Assembly (NCBI GenBank): GCA_035702665.1
Contig: DASSQD010000080.1
Location: 8,879 to 72,878 of the forward strand
Direction of reading: 5' to 3'
Source of the DNA: VBDM01 sp035702665
Lineage (GTDB): Bacteria > Pseudomonadota > Gammaproteobacteria > Burkholderiales > SG8-39
Length of the DNA: 64,000 nt
A program made the translations under genes and the position numbers. Shown here one piece after another: positions 8,680-16,997 of this stretch. The first letter of the stretch is position 1, and each line of letters begins with the position of its first letter. The notes under the pieces were generated by a model. That model did not search any database, was not told the origin of the DNA, and saw nothing but the letters and a program-made list of their open reading frames with translations.

Positions 8680-11268
8680 CTATTGCGGCTGCAGCGCCGC
8701 CAGCAAGTCGGTTTCGAACTGCAGCACCGTTTTCGGATTGGACAGGGCGGCGCCCGACACCACCAGCACGTCCTCGGCGCGCTCGCCCAGCGTGACGATC
8801 TTGGCGTTGTGCAGGCTGATGCCGTAGCGGCCGAGCACCAGCGCGATGGCATACAGGAGCCCGGTGCGGTCGCCCGCGGTAATCGAGAGCGAGTGGTACT
8901 GGCCTTTCTCGTCGGGCACGATGCGCACTTCGGGAGCGATCGGGAAGTGTTTCACCCGGCGCGAAACGCGTCCCTTGATCGGCGGCGGCAAGGGACCCTG
9001 CTCGGCGAGCCAGCGCGCGAGCTCCTCCTCGATTTTCGAGATCATGTCGCGCGGATGCGGCACGTTGCCCACGTCCATGACCTGGAAGGTGTCCAGCGCG
9101 AAGCCGTGGCGGGTGGTGTAGATCTTCGCGTCGACGATGCTCAAGCCGACCGAGCCGAAGTAACCGCAGATTCGCGCGAACAGGTCGCGCTGGTCGCGAA
9201 CGTAGATCATCGCCTGCAGCCCTTCGCCTGCCGGCGACAGGCGGGCCTTGACCACCGGCTGGTCGACGCTCGGCCGCGAGTGCAGCATTCGGGTATGCCA
9301 GGCGATCTCCTGCGCGTCGTGGCGCAGGAAGTAGGGCACGTCGAAGTTCTTCCACAGCGCGTCCTGGACCGTATCCGATAGCTCGTAGAGCCTGAGCAGG
9401 CGCTTCGCCTCGGCCTGCTTGTTCTGGATGTACTGGTCGGCCTCGAGCCTGCCGCCCTTCAGCAGAGTGCTCGTCGCATTGAAGAGATCTTCCAGCAGCT
9501 TGCTCTTCCAGGCGTTCCAGACCTTCGGGCTGGTGCCGCGTATGTCCGCAACCGTGAGCAGGTACAGTGCGACCAGCCGCCGTTCGGTCCCGACGATACC
9601 CGCAAAGCGCCTGACGACCTCGGGGTCGGAGAGATCCTGCTTCTGCGCCACCGCCGACATCGTGAGGTGTTGCTCGACGAGGAAGGCGACCAGATTCGTG
9701 TCCTCGGTCGATAGGCCGTGCTCCCGGCAGAAGCGGCGCGCGTCGGCCTTGCCGAGCTGCGAGTGGTCGCCTCCGCGCCCCTTGGCGATGTCGTGGAAGA
9801 TGGCCGCGATGTAGAGGACCCAGTGGCGCTCGAGGCCGGCGATCAAGCGGCTGCAGAGCGGGTATTCGTGCGAGAACTCGAGCATGGTAAAGCGGCGCAG
9901 GTTGCGCACCACCGAGAGGATATGCTGGTCGACGGTGTAGACGTGGAACAGATCGTGCTGCATCTGGCCGACGATGCGCCGGAATGCCGGGAGATATCTG
10001 CCGAGGATCCCGTATTGGTTCATGCGGCGCAGCTCGTGGACGATGCCGCGCGGCTGCTGCAGGAGGGAAAGGAAGGTGGCGCGGTTGTGCGGGTCTCGCC
10101 GGTAGGCCGCGCCGATGCGCTCGCGAGCCCGCCATAGTGCGCGCAGCGTCGTCGCGGTCATACCCTGCAGCTCGGAATGCTGCTGCATGACGAGGAAGCT
10201 CTCGAGGATCGCACCGGGGTCGCGCTCGAACAGGTCGGCGCGGCGCGCGTCGAGCAGCTCGCCCACGCGGCAGAACTTGTCGTTGATGATCTCGGCGTCG
10301 GAGGTCTTCGCCGGGAAGATCTCGGTGCCGATGTTCTGCAGCAGGATCGTGTTGAGCTGCGTGATCGCCTTCGCCGCGCGGAAGTACGCTTGCATCAGCT
10401 GCTCGCCCGCGCGGCGGTGCGCGCTCGGGGCGTAGCCCATGTCCCGCGCCAGACTCTCCTGAAAGTCGAACAGCAGCCGGTCCTCGCGGCGCCCCGCGGC
10501 GTAGTGCAGGCGCACGCGGAGGTTCTGCAGAAGGCGGTGATGCCGATGCACTTGCCGCGCCTCGTCCGCCGTGATCAGCCCGCGGCGGGCGAGTTGGGGC
10601 CAAGTGTGGCCCAGGCCGCAGGCGCGGCCGATCCACAGCACGACCTGCAGGTCGCGAAGCCCGCCGGGGGCTTCCTTCAGATTGGGCTCGAGGCTGTAGG
10701 GGCTGTCCTGGAACTTGGTGTGGCGCTGCTCCTGCTCGAAGCGCTTCGCTTTGAAGAAGGCCTGCGTGTCGATGCACTCGCCGCGCGCGGCTTCGAACCG
10801 CGAGAAGAGCTCCTGCCTTCCTGCGAGCAGCCTCGCCTCGAGGAGGCTGGTCATGACGGTGACGTCCTTGGCGGCCTCCTCGACGCATTCGGCGACCGTG
10901 CGCACGCTGTGGCCAAGCTCGAGCCCCATGTCCCAGAGCCGGCTGACGAGATCCTCGATCTTCGCGGCGAGTTCGGGAGCGGCGGCGTCCGTGAGCAGGA
11001 CGAGGACGTCGATATCCGAATGCGGGTAGAGCTCGCCGCGTCCATAGCCCCCGACTGCAACCAGGGCCAGGGACGAAGGCAGTTGCAGCTCGCGCCAGAC
11101 GTCCTTCAGGGTCCGGTCGATGAGGCGGCAGTGCTCGCGCAGGACCATCGGACCATCCGCGCTTTCGCGGAAGCGGGCCTGCAGGGCCGTGCGCTCCGCC
11201 TGGACGCTTGCCTTCAGCCGCGCAAAGGTACTGCCGGCATCCGCAAGCGTCGCTTCCGGAGACAGCAT
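8680..11268 (-). CDS. glnD: Bifunctional uridylyltransferase/uridylyl-removing enzyme GlnD
   Basis: An 862-residue nitrogen sensor that uridylylates and deuridylylates PII proteins in response to glutamine. The nucleotidyltransferase motif GGYGRGELYPHSDIDVLVL has both catalytic aspartates (D85, D87). An HD domain follows (FHDIAKGRGGDHSQLG), then two C-terminal ACT domains (MIYVRDQRDLFARICGYFG and SLSITAGDRTGLLYAIALVL). The start at 11268 (MLSPEATLADAG) is two bases after the map stop. Longer in-frame extensions would run through map and are rejected. It is probably cotranscribed with map. Confidence 0.96.
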   Translation of the reverse strand: MLSPEATLADAGSTFARLKASVQAERTALQARFRESADGPMVLREHCRLIDRTLKDVWRELQLPSSLALVAVGGYGRGELYPHSDIDVLVLLTDAAAPELAAKIEDLVSRLWDMGLELGHSVRTVAECVEEAAKDVTVMTSLLEARLLAGRQELFSRFEAARGECIDTQAFFKAKRFEQEQRHTKFQDSPYSLEPNLKEAPGGLRDLQVVLWIGRACGLGHTWPQLARRGLITADEARQVHRHHRLLQNLRVRLHYAAGRREDRLLFDFQESLARDMGYAPSAHRRAGEQLMQAYFRAAKAITQLNTILLQNIGTEIFPAKTSDAEIINDKFCRVGELLDARRADLFERDPGAILESFLVMQQHSELQGMTATTLRALWRARERIGAAYRRDPHNRATFLSLLQQPRGIVHELRRMNQYGILGRYLPAFRRIVGQMQHDLFHVYTVDQHILSVVRNLRRFTMLEFSHEYPLCSRLIAGLERHWVLYIAAIFHDIAKGRGGDHSQLGKADARRFCREHGLSTEDTNLVAFLVEQHLTMSAVAQKQDLSDPEVVRRFAGIVGTERRLVALYLLTVADIRGTSPKVWNAWKSKLLEDLFNATSTLLKGGRLEADQYIQNKQAEAKRLLRLYELSDTVQDALWKNFDVPYFLRHDAQEIAWHTRMLHSRPSVDQPVVKARLSPAGEGLQAMIYVRDQRDLFARICGYFGSVGLSIVDAKIYTTRHGFALDTFQVMDVGNVPHPRDMISKIEEELARWLAEQGPLPPPIKGRVSRRVKHFPIAPEVRIVPDEKGQYHSLSITAGDRTGLLYAIALVLGRYGISLHNAKIVTLGERAEDVLVVSGAALSNPKTVLQFETDLLAALQPQ

Positions 11269-11270
11269 GG

Positions 11271-12065
11271 TCAGTGCTTCGGCGGAGGCGGCGCGCCCGC
11301 CGAGAGCGTCAGCACCTCGTAGCCGCCCTCGGTGACCAGAACCGTGTGTTCCCATTGCGCCGACAGGCTGTGGTCCTTGGTGACGATAGTCCAGCCGTCG
11401 GCGAGTTCCCTGACCGCGGGCTTGCCGGCGTTGATCATCGGCTCGATGGTGAAAGTCATGCCGGCCTGGAGGCGCACGCCGGTTCCGGCTCGCCCGTAAT
11501 GCAGCACCTGAGGCTCCTCGTGAAATTTCCTTCCGATCCCGTGCCCGCAGAATTCGCGCACCACGCTGTAGCCGTGCGCTTCCGCGTGCTGCTGGATCGC
11601 CGCCCCGACATCGCCTAGAAAGGCGCCGGGGCGGACCATCCGTATCCCGAGCCACATGCACTCGTAGGTCGTGTCGCACAGGCGCCGCGCCTGTATCGAG
11701 GGCTCACCGACGTAGAACATCCGGCTGGAATCGCCGTGGTAACCGTCCTTGATCACGGTCACGTCGATGTTGAGGATGTCGCCGGCCTTGAGCACCCGGT
11801 CCCCCGGAATGCCGTGGCAGACCTGATGGTTGACGGACGTGCAGATCGACTTGGGGAAGGGCTTGTAGCCGGGCGGCGCGTAGTTCAGGGGCGCCGGGAT
11901 GGCTTTCTGCTCCTCGACGATCAGGTCGTGGCAGAGCCGGTCGAGCTCGCCGGTGGTGACGCCCGGCTTGACGCGCGAGGCGATGAAATCGAGAACCTCG
12001 GCGGCGAGCTGCCCGGCGACGCGCATGTGTCCGATGTCCTCCGCCGTCTTCAGGTGTATCGCCAT
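11271..12065 (-). CDS. map: Methionine aminopeptidase type I
   Basis: A 264-residue enzyme that removes the initiator methionine. Metal ligands are visible in order: DVTVIKDGYHGDSS (two Asp), GHGIGRKFHEEPQVLHYG (His), TIEPM (Glu) and WEHTVLVTEGG (Glu). I start at ATG 12065 (MAIHLKTAEDIGHMR), which matches the family N-terminus; an upstream in-frame extension has no homologous look. There is no strong Shine-Dalgarno. It is divergent from rpsB, the standard beta/gammaproteobacterial arrangement. Confidence 0.95.
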   Translation of the reverse strand: MAIHLKTAEDIGHMRVAGQLAAEVLDFIASRVKPGVTTGELDRLCHDLIVEEQKAIPAPLNYAPPGYKPFPKSICTSVNHQVCHGIPGDRVLKAGDILNIDVTVIKDGYHGDSSRMFYVGEPSIQARRLCDTTYECMWLGIRMVRPGAFLGDVGAAIQQHAEAHGYSVVREFCGHGIGRKFHEEPQVLHYGRAGTGVRLQAGMTFTIEPMINAGKPAVRELADGWTIVTKDHSLSAQWEHTVLVTEGGYEVLTLSAGAPPPPKH

Positions 12066-12152
12066 GCGCTGCAAAAAAAGTGCGAAGGATAAGTCATCGA
12101 CCCCTTCGGGGCAATTGATTGGGGTAAAACGCTGTTTGCACAGGAAAAAAGC

Positions 12153-12182
12153 TTGCGCCGCTCGCAACCCGCATGCTACTAT
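12153..12182 (+). promoter_or_regulatory. Probable rpsB promoter (extended -10)
   Basis: TTGCGC at 12153-12158, an 18-bp spacer, then TACTAT at 12177-12182 preceded by TGC, giving an extended -10. It lies 119 bp upstream of the rpsB ATG, so transcription would start near 12189, just before two hairpins. Read by eye. Confidence 0.5.
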
Positions 12183-12191
12183 TTTAAATCT

Positions 12192-12258
12192 AGCCGGGCG
12201 TGGCTCGGCTAAATTTTTCCGCTCCGGCCGTTAGGGTGCCCGCCCGATTTTGGCGGGT
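12192..12258 (+). promoter_or_regulatory. rpsB leader with two hairpins, candidate S2 autoregulatory site
   Basis: Hairpin 1 pairs AGCCGGGC with GCTCGGCT around a GTG loop (12193-12211, one G-U pair) and is followed by AAATTTTT. Hairpin 2 pairs CCCGCC with GGCGGG (12239-12257). Both lie between the predicted transcription start and the rpsB ribosome-binding site. Ribosomal protein S2 is known to repress its own operon through the leader in E. coli; the same role here is inferred. Hairpin 1 plus the T-run could instead work as an attenuator. Confidence 0.45.
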
Positions 12259-12301
12259 CATTGGCTCGCGACGGACCCTATAACCCTAACCGGAGTGATT
12301 C

Positions 12302-13054
12302 ATGTCGACCACGATGCGCCAGATGCTCGAAGCGGGCGTGCATTTCGGCCACCAGACCCGCTACTGGAACCCGAAGATGGCGCCTTTCATCTTCGGCCAC
12401 CGCAACAAGATTCACATCATCAACCTCGAGAAGACGATGGTCATGTATCTCGAGGCGATGAAGTTCGTGCGCCAGCTTTCGGCCAACAAGGGCACACTGC
12501 TGTTCGTCGGGACGAAGCGCCAGGCCCGCGAGATCGTCCGCGAGGAGGCCGAGCGCTGCTCCGCCCCATACGTCGACCACCGATGGCTCGGCGGGATGCT
12601 CACCAACTTCAAGACCGTCAAGCAATCGATCAAGCGGCTGAAGGACATGGAGGCCGCGATCGAGGACGGCAGCGTCGAGAAGATGCCGAAGAAGGAAGGT
12701 CTGCACTTCCAGCGCGAGCTGGTGAAGCTCCAGCGCAGCCTCGGTGGCATCAAGGGGCTGGACAATCGGCCCGACGCGCTGTTCGTGATCGACGTCGGCT
12801 ACCAGAAGGGCGCGGTCGCCGAGGCGAAGAAGCTCGGCATCCCCGTGATCGGGGTGGTCGACACCAACCACTCGCCCGACGGGATCGCGTACGTGATCCC
12901 GGGCAACGACGATTCCAGCCGGGCGATCCGCCTCTATGCGCGCGGCATCGCCGACGCGATCCTGGAGGGCCGAAGCCAGTCGGTGCAGGAGATCATCGGC
13001 GCAACCTCGGACGAATTCGTCGAGGTCGACGAGCCGGGCGAGAAGGAAGAATGA
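12302..13054 (+). CDS. rpsB: 30S ribosomal protein S2
   Basis: A 250-residue ribosomal protein beginning MSTTMRQMLEAGVHFGHQTR, with the family signatures HRNKIHIINLEKT and VDTNHSPDGIAYVIPGNDDS. The ATG is preceded by CCGGAGTGATTC, giving a good GGAG ribosome-binding site. It sits on the 30S platform near the anti-Shine-Dalgarno region. It heads the rpsB-tsf-pyrH-frr run and is separated from tsf by an intergenic hairpin. Confidence 0.98.
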   Translation: MSTTMRQMLEAGVHFGHQTRYWNPKMAPFIFGHRNKIHIINLEKTMVMYLEAMKFVRQLSANKGTLLFVGTKRQAREIVREEAERCSAPYVDHRWLGGMLTNFKTVKQSIKRLKDMEAAIEDGSVEKMPKKEGLHFQRELVKLQRSLGGIKGLDNRPDALFVIDVGYQKGAVAEAKKLGIPVIGVVDTNHSPDGIAYVIPGNDDSSRAIRLYARGIADAILEGRSQSVQEIIGATSDEFVEVDEPGEKEE

Positions 13055-13076
13055 GCGGTTGCTGCCGAACCGAACA

Positions 13077-13101
13077 AGGGGCTCGGCAGCCCCTTTTTTT
13101 T
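13077..13101 (+). terminator. Intrinsic terminator or attenuator between rpsB and tsf
   Basis: AGGGGCT (13077-13083), loop CGGC, AGCCCCT (13088-13094), followed by a run of eight T in total to 13101. It has a perfect 7-bp stem and the classic U-tail. It probably terminates part of the rpsB transcripts, as such a partial terminator is known in this operon in E. coli. Confidence 0.85.
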
Positions 13102-13129
13102 AATCTGTTCACGAGATGAGGCAGTAACA

Positions 13130-14038
13130 ATGGCGGAAATCACCGCAGCCGCAGTCAAGGAGCTGCGCGACAGGACCGACGCTCCTATGATGGAGTGCAA
13201 GAAGGCGCTGGTCGAGGCAAACGGAGACCTGGCGAAGGCCGAGGAACTGCTGCGCATCCGGCTTGGGAACAAGGCTTCGAGAGCGTCGAGCCGGACGGCC
13301 GCAGAGGGCGTCGTCGCGATACACGTAGCCGGATCTGCGGGTGCAATCGTCGAAGTCAATTGCGAGACGGATTTTGTCGCGAAGAACGAGGACTTCCTCA
13401 AGTTCGCCCGCTCGCTCGCCGAACTCATCGTGACGAAGAACCCGGCGGATGTCGTGACACTTTCAGCGCTGCCGCTTGCCGGTGCGACCGTCGAGCAGAC
13501 GCGCACCGCGCTGGTCGGAAAGATCGGCGAGAACCTGTCGGTGCGGCGCTTCGCCAGGATCGACGCGAAGGGGCGCCTTTCTCACTACGTCCACAACGCG
13601 AAGATCGGCGTTATCGTCGACGTCGCGGGCGGGGACGAGCAGCTCGGACGCGACCTCGCCATGCACATCGCCGCGTCCAAGCCTAAGGGATTGTCTCGGG
13701 AAGACGTCCCGGCCGATCTGGTGGAGAAGGAGCGCAGCATCGCCGCGGCTAAGGCCGCAGAGTCGGGCAAGCCGGCGGAGATCGTTGCCAAGATGGTCGA
13801 GGGCAGCGTGCAGAAATTTCTCAAGGAAGTGACGCTGCTCGGGCAGCCTTTCGTGAAGAACGACAAGCAGACGGTTGAAGCGTTGCTGAAGGCGAGCAAG
13901 GCCTCGGTGTCGCGCTTTGTCCTGTACGTAGTCGGCGAAGGCATAGAGAAGAAGTCCGGTGATTTCGCCGCCGAGGTAGCGGAGCAGGTGAAAAAGGCGA
14001 AGAGGGATGAAGGCCCCAAGTCCGAAAAAGCAGCCTGA
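13130..14038 (+). CDS. tsf: Elongation factor Ts
   Basis: A 302-residue guanine nucleotide exchange factor for EF-Tu. It starts MAEITAAAVKELRDRTDAPMM and carries the conserved CETDFVAKNEDF core motif that touches EF-Tu. Length matches the family. It lies 75 bp after rpsB with the attenuator hairpin in between, and its stop is one base before the chosen pyrH start. Confidence 0.98.
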   Translation: MAEITAAAVKELRDRTDAPMMECKKALVEANGDLAKAEELLRIRLGNKASRASSRTAAEGVVAIHVAGSAGAIVEVNCETDFVAKNEDFLKFARSLAELIVTKNPADVVTLSALPLAGATVEQTRTALVGKIGENLSVRRFARIDAKGRLSHYVHNAKIGVIVDVAGGDEQLGRDLAMHIAASKPKGLSREDVPADLVEKERSIAAAKAAESGKPAEIVAKMVEGSVQKFLKEVTLLGQPFVKNDKQTVEALLKASKASVSRFVLYVVGEGIEKKSGDFAAEVAEQVKKAKRDEGPKSEKAA

Positions 14039-14039
14039 A

Positions 14040-14765
14040 ATGGCCGCATCCGCGAAGTACAAGCGGATTCTGCTCAAGCTGAGCGGGGAAGCCCTCATGG
14101 GCGACGACCCGTTCGGGATCAACCGTGCGACGATCGAGCGCATCGTCGGCGAGATCGCGCAGGTCGCGGCGCTCGGCCTGGAGATCGCCGTGGTGATCGG
14201 CGGCGGCAACATCTTTCGCGGCGTCGCGCCCGGCGCAGCCGGGATGGATCGCGCGACGGCGGACTACATCGGCATGATGGCGACGATCATGAACGCGCTC
14301 GCGCTGCAGGACGCGATGAAGCAGGCGGGATTGAGCGCGCGGGTGCAGTCGGCGCTGAACATCGAGCAGGTGGTCGAACCCTACATTCGCAACAAGGCTA
14401 TCCGCTACCTGGAAGAAGGCAAGGTGGTGATCTTCGCCGCCGGCACGGGCAACCCTTTCTTCACGACCGACACCGCCGCCGCGCTGCGCGGCACCGAGAT
14501 CGGCGCCGAGATGGTGCTCAAGGCAACCAAGGTGGACGGGGTTTACACCGCCGACCCGAAGCTGCGTCCGGATGCCAAGCGCTACGACAAGGTGAGCTTC
14601 GACGAGGCCATCGGCAAGAATCTCAAGGTCATGGACGCAACGGCGTTCGCCCTGTGCCGCGATCAGAAGCTTCCGATCACTGTCTTCAGCATCCTGAAAG
14701 CGGGGGCCATGAAGCGGGTCGTGACCGGCGAGCCGGAGGGCACGCTGGTCTACGTCGACGCCTGA
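14040..14765 (+). CDS. pyrH: UMP kinase
   Basis: A 241-residue amino-acid-kinase-fold enzyme that phosphorylates UMP to UDP. Motifs include KRILLKLSGEALMG at the N-terminus, VIGGGNIFRG and TGNPFFTTDTAAALR. I chose ATG 14040, one base after the tsf stop. An in-frame ATG at 14007 inside tsf would add 11 residues (MKAPSPKKQPE), but its purine-rich upstream tract lies too close to be a normal ribosome-binding site. Confidence 0.94.
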   Translation: MAASAKYKRILLKLSGEALMGDDPFGINRATIERIVGEIAQVAALGLEIAVVIGGGNIFRGVAPGAAGMDRATADYIGMMATIMNALALQDAMKQAGLSARVQSALNIEQVVEPYIRNKAIRYLEEGKVVIFAAGTGNPFFTTDTAAALRGTEIGAEMVLKATKVDGVYTADPKLRPDAKRYDKVSFDEAIGKNLKVMDATAFALCRDQKLPITVFSILKAGAMKRVVTGEPEGTLVYVDA

Positions 14766-14781
14766 CTGCGAAGGAGAAGCC

Positions 14782-15345
14782 ATGGACGATCTGGCCGAGG
14801 TCAAGAAGAACGCCGAGCAGCGCATGCACCGGTCGCTCGAGGCGCTGAAGGCGGACCTCGGTAAGGTCCGCACCGGGCGCGCGCACGCCGGGCTGCTCGA
14901 CCATGTCATGGTCGACTACTACGGCACCCAGACGCCGATTCCCAAGGTTGCCAACGTCAGCCTGATCGACGGCCGCACCCTAGGGGTGTCGCCTTGGGAG
15001 AAGAAGATGATCAGCGGCATCGAGAAAGCCATTCGCGAGTCCGATCTTGGCCTGAATCCTGCTTCGCACGGAGACATGGTCCGGGTGCCGATGCCTGCGC
15101 TGACCGAGGAGCGTCGCCGCGACCTCGTCAAGGTGATCAAGCACGAAGGCGAGAACGCGAAGGTCGCCGTGCGCAACCTGCGGCGCGACGCCAATCACGC
15201 CCTCAAGGAGATGCTGAAGAAGAAGTCCGTTTCGGAAGACCAGGAGCGGCGCGCCCAGGACGAGATCCAGAAGCTCACCGACAAGCACATCGCCGATATC
15301 GACAAGATGATCGCGGCGAAGGAAGCGGAACTGATCGCCGTTTGA
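14782..15345 (+). CDS. frr: Ribosome recycling factor
   Basis: A 187-residue protein that, with EF-G, splits the post-termination ribosome. Family motifs KVRTGRAHAGLLDHVMVDYYG and GDMVRVPMPALTEERR are present. The ATG follows GAAGGAGAAGCC, a strong Shine-Dalgarno. It lies 16 bp after pyrH and 19 bp before uppS. Confidence 0.97.
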   Translation: MDDLAEVKKNAEQRMHRSLEALKADLGKVRTGRAHAGLLDHVMVDYYGTQTPIPKVANVSLIDGRTLGVSPWEKKMISGIEKAIRESDLGLNPASHGDMVRVPMPALTEERRRDLVKVIKHEGENAKVAVRNLRRDANHALKEMLKKKSVSEDQERRAQDEIQKLTDKHIADIDKMIAAKEAELIAV

Positions 15346-15364
15346 CGACGGAGAATATCCGGAC

Positions 15365-16150
15365 ATGACATCCTTCAGCAGCTCGACCCGCGAGATTCCA
15401 TCGCCCGGCGCCATACCCCGGCATATCGCCGTGATCATGGACGGCAACGGACGCTGGGCGAAGAAGAGGTATCTGCCCCGGGTCGCGGGCCACAAGCAGG
15501 GCGTCGAGACGGTGCGCCGGGTCACGCAGTGCTGCGCCGAGCGCAGCATCGAGTACCTGACGCTGTTCGCGTTCAGCTCGGAGAACTGGCGCCGTCCCGC
15601 GGAAGAGGTGTCGACGCTGCGGCAGCTTTTCATAGCGGCGCTCGAGCAGGAAGCCGAGCGACTGCACCGGAACCGGGTCCGCCTCAAAGTGATCGGCGAT
15701 ATCACGCCTTTCGGGGCGCGCGTGACCGAGCTTGCGCGCCGCGCCGAGGAATTGACCGCCGGGAACAACGGCCTCACGCTGACTATCGCCGCGAACTACG
15801 GCGGCCGCTGGGACTTGATGCAGGCTATCGCAAAGCTCGTCCGAGCCGAGCCGGTCCCCGCCGACGGCTACACCGAGGAGCAGCTCGCACCGCATCTCGC
15901 GCTCAATTACGCGCCCGAGCCGGATCTTTTCATACGCACCGGCGGGGAGCAGCGCATCAGCAACTTCCTGCTGTGGCAGCTTGCGTACACCGAGCTCTAC
16001 TTCACCCAGACGCTGTGGCCGGACTTCGATGCCGCGCAGCTCGACGAAGCGATCGCGTGGTACCAGCAGCGCGAGCGACGCTTCGGGCGCACCAGCGAGC
16101 AGCTCGAAAAGTCCAGGCGGGAGAGCACGGGCCGGCGGAGGATCGCGTAG
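15365..16150 (+). CDS. uppS: Undecaprenyl diphosphate synthase (isoprenyl transferase)
   Basis: A 261-residue cis-prenyltransferase making the C55 lipid carrier for peptidoglycan and O-antigen. The signature HIAVIMDGNGRWAKKR contains the catalytic Asp. LTLFAFSSENWRRP and the C-terminal PDLFIRTGGEQRISNFLLWQ complete the family pattern. Neighbours cdsA, dxr and rseP make up the usual envelope and isoprenoid block. Dxr two genes downstream feeds precursor to this enzyme. Confidence 0.97.
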   Translation: MTSFSSSTREIPSPGAIPRHIAVIMDGNGRWAKKRYLPRVAGHKQGVETVRRVTQCCAERSIEYLTLFAFSSENWRRPAEEVSTLRQLFIAALEQEAERLHRNRVRLKVIGDITPFGARVTELARRAEELTAGNNGLTLTIAANYGGRWDLMQAIAKLVRAEPVPADGYTEEQLAPHLALNYAPEPDLFIRTGGEQRISNFLLWQLAYTELYFTQTLWPDFDAAQLDEAIAWYQQRERRFGRTSEQLEKSRRESTGRRRIA

Positions 16151-16181
16151 CTGTCTCCGCGGGGCGAACGGGAGCGCAGCC

Positions 16182-16997
16182 ATGCTCAAGACGCGTGCGC
16201 TGACCGCGGCGGTGCTGCTCGCGGTGTTCGGCTCCGCGCTTTTCCTCCTTCCGCAATGGGGCTGGATCGCGTTTTGCGCTGTTCTCCTCGGGGGCGCGGT
16301 CTGGGAATGGGGAGGGCTCGCGGCGCTCGCTCCGGCCGGCCGTACGTGCTACACGGTCCTGCTCGTGCTCCTGTTCCTCTCGCCCCTCCTGCTCGAGGGC
16401 GTCCGCGTCGGCTTCTACGCGCCCGTGTGGGTCTACGGCGCTTCCGGGCTCTTCTGGGTGCTCCTCGCGCCGCTGTGGATCTGGCGCGGCCCGCACCTCG
16501 GCAGCAGGGGCGCGCTGCTCGCGGCCGGGATCCCGACGCTGGTGCCGGCGGGCGCTGCGCTCGTCGATCTCCGGGGCGGGCACCCAGCATTGCTGCTCGC
16601 CGTCCTTGGAACCGTGTGGATCTCGGATTCAGCGGCCTATTTCGTCGGCCGCCGGTTCGGGAAGCGCAAGCTTGCCCCCTCCATCAGTCCCGGAAAGACC
16701 TGGGAAGGAGTCGCGGGAGCCCTGGCAGCCGTCGGGGTCTACGCGTTCGCCTGGGCGGGGCTCGGTACGCCGCAGAACCCCTGGGTCGGCGGGCGCTCCG
16801 CGCCGGGCGGGCTCCTCGCCGTGCTGCTGGGACTGGCGGTGGTCGGTATCATTGGCGATCTGTTCGAATCTTTGATAAAACGCCAGGCAGGAGTAAAGGA
16901 CAGCGGCACGCTTCTCCCCGGGCATGGCGGGATACTCGATCGCATCGACGCTCCCGTGGCCGTGCTGCCGCTGGCGGTACTTGCGTTCATGAGATGA
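16182..16997 (+). CDS. cdsA: Phosphatidate cytidylyltransferase
   Basis: A 271-residue integral membrane enzyme making CDP-diacylglycerol from CTP and phosphatidate, the entry to phospholipid head-group synthesis. Several hydrophobic segments are visible (for example LTAAVLLAVFGSALFLL). The CDP-diglyceride synthase signature lies in the C-terminal half: DSAAYFVGRRFGKRKLAPSI then SPGKTWEG. ATG 16182 follows GGGAGCGCAGCC. It ends in a 4-base overlap with dxr. Confidence 0.95.
   Translation: MLKTRALTAAVLLAVFGSALFLLPQWGWIAFCAVLLGGAVWEWGGLAALAPAGRTCYTVLLVLLFLSPLLLEGVRVGFYAPVWVYGASGLFWVLLAPLWIWRGPHLGSRGALLAAGIPTLVPAGAALVDLRGGHPALLLAVLGTVWISDSAAYFVGRRFGKRKLAPSISPGKTWEGVAGALAAVGVYAFAWAGLGTPQNPWVGGRSAPGGLLAVLLGLAVVGIIGDLFESLIKRQAGVKDSGTLLPGHGGILDRIDAPVAVLPLAVLAFMR

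Noticed and set aside
8525..10888. Long open frame inside glnD in a different minus-strand frame
   Set aside because: glnD in the other frame has all catalytic motifs; this one is Arg/Ala/Pro-rich with no recognisable domain.
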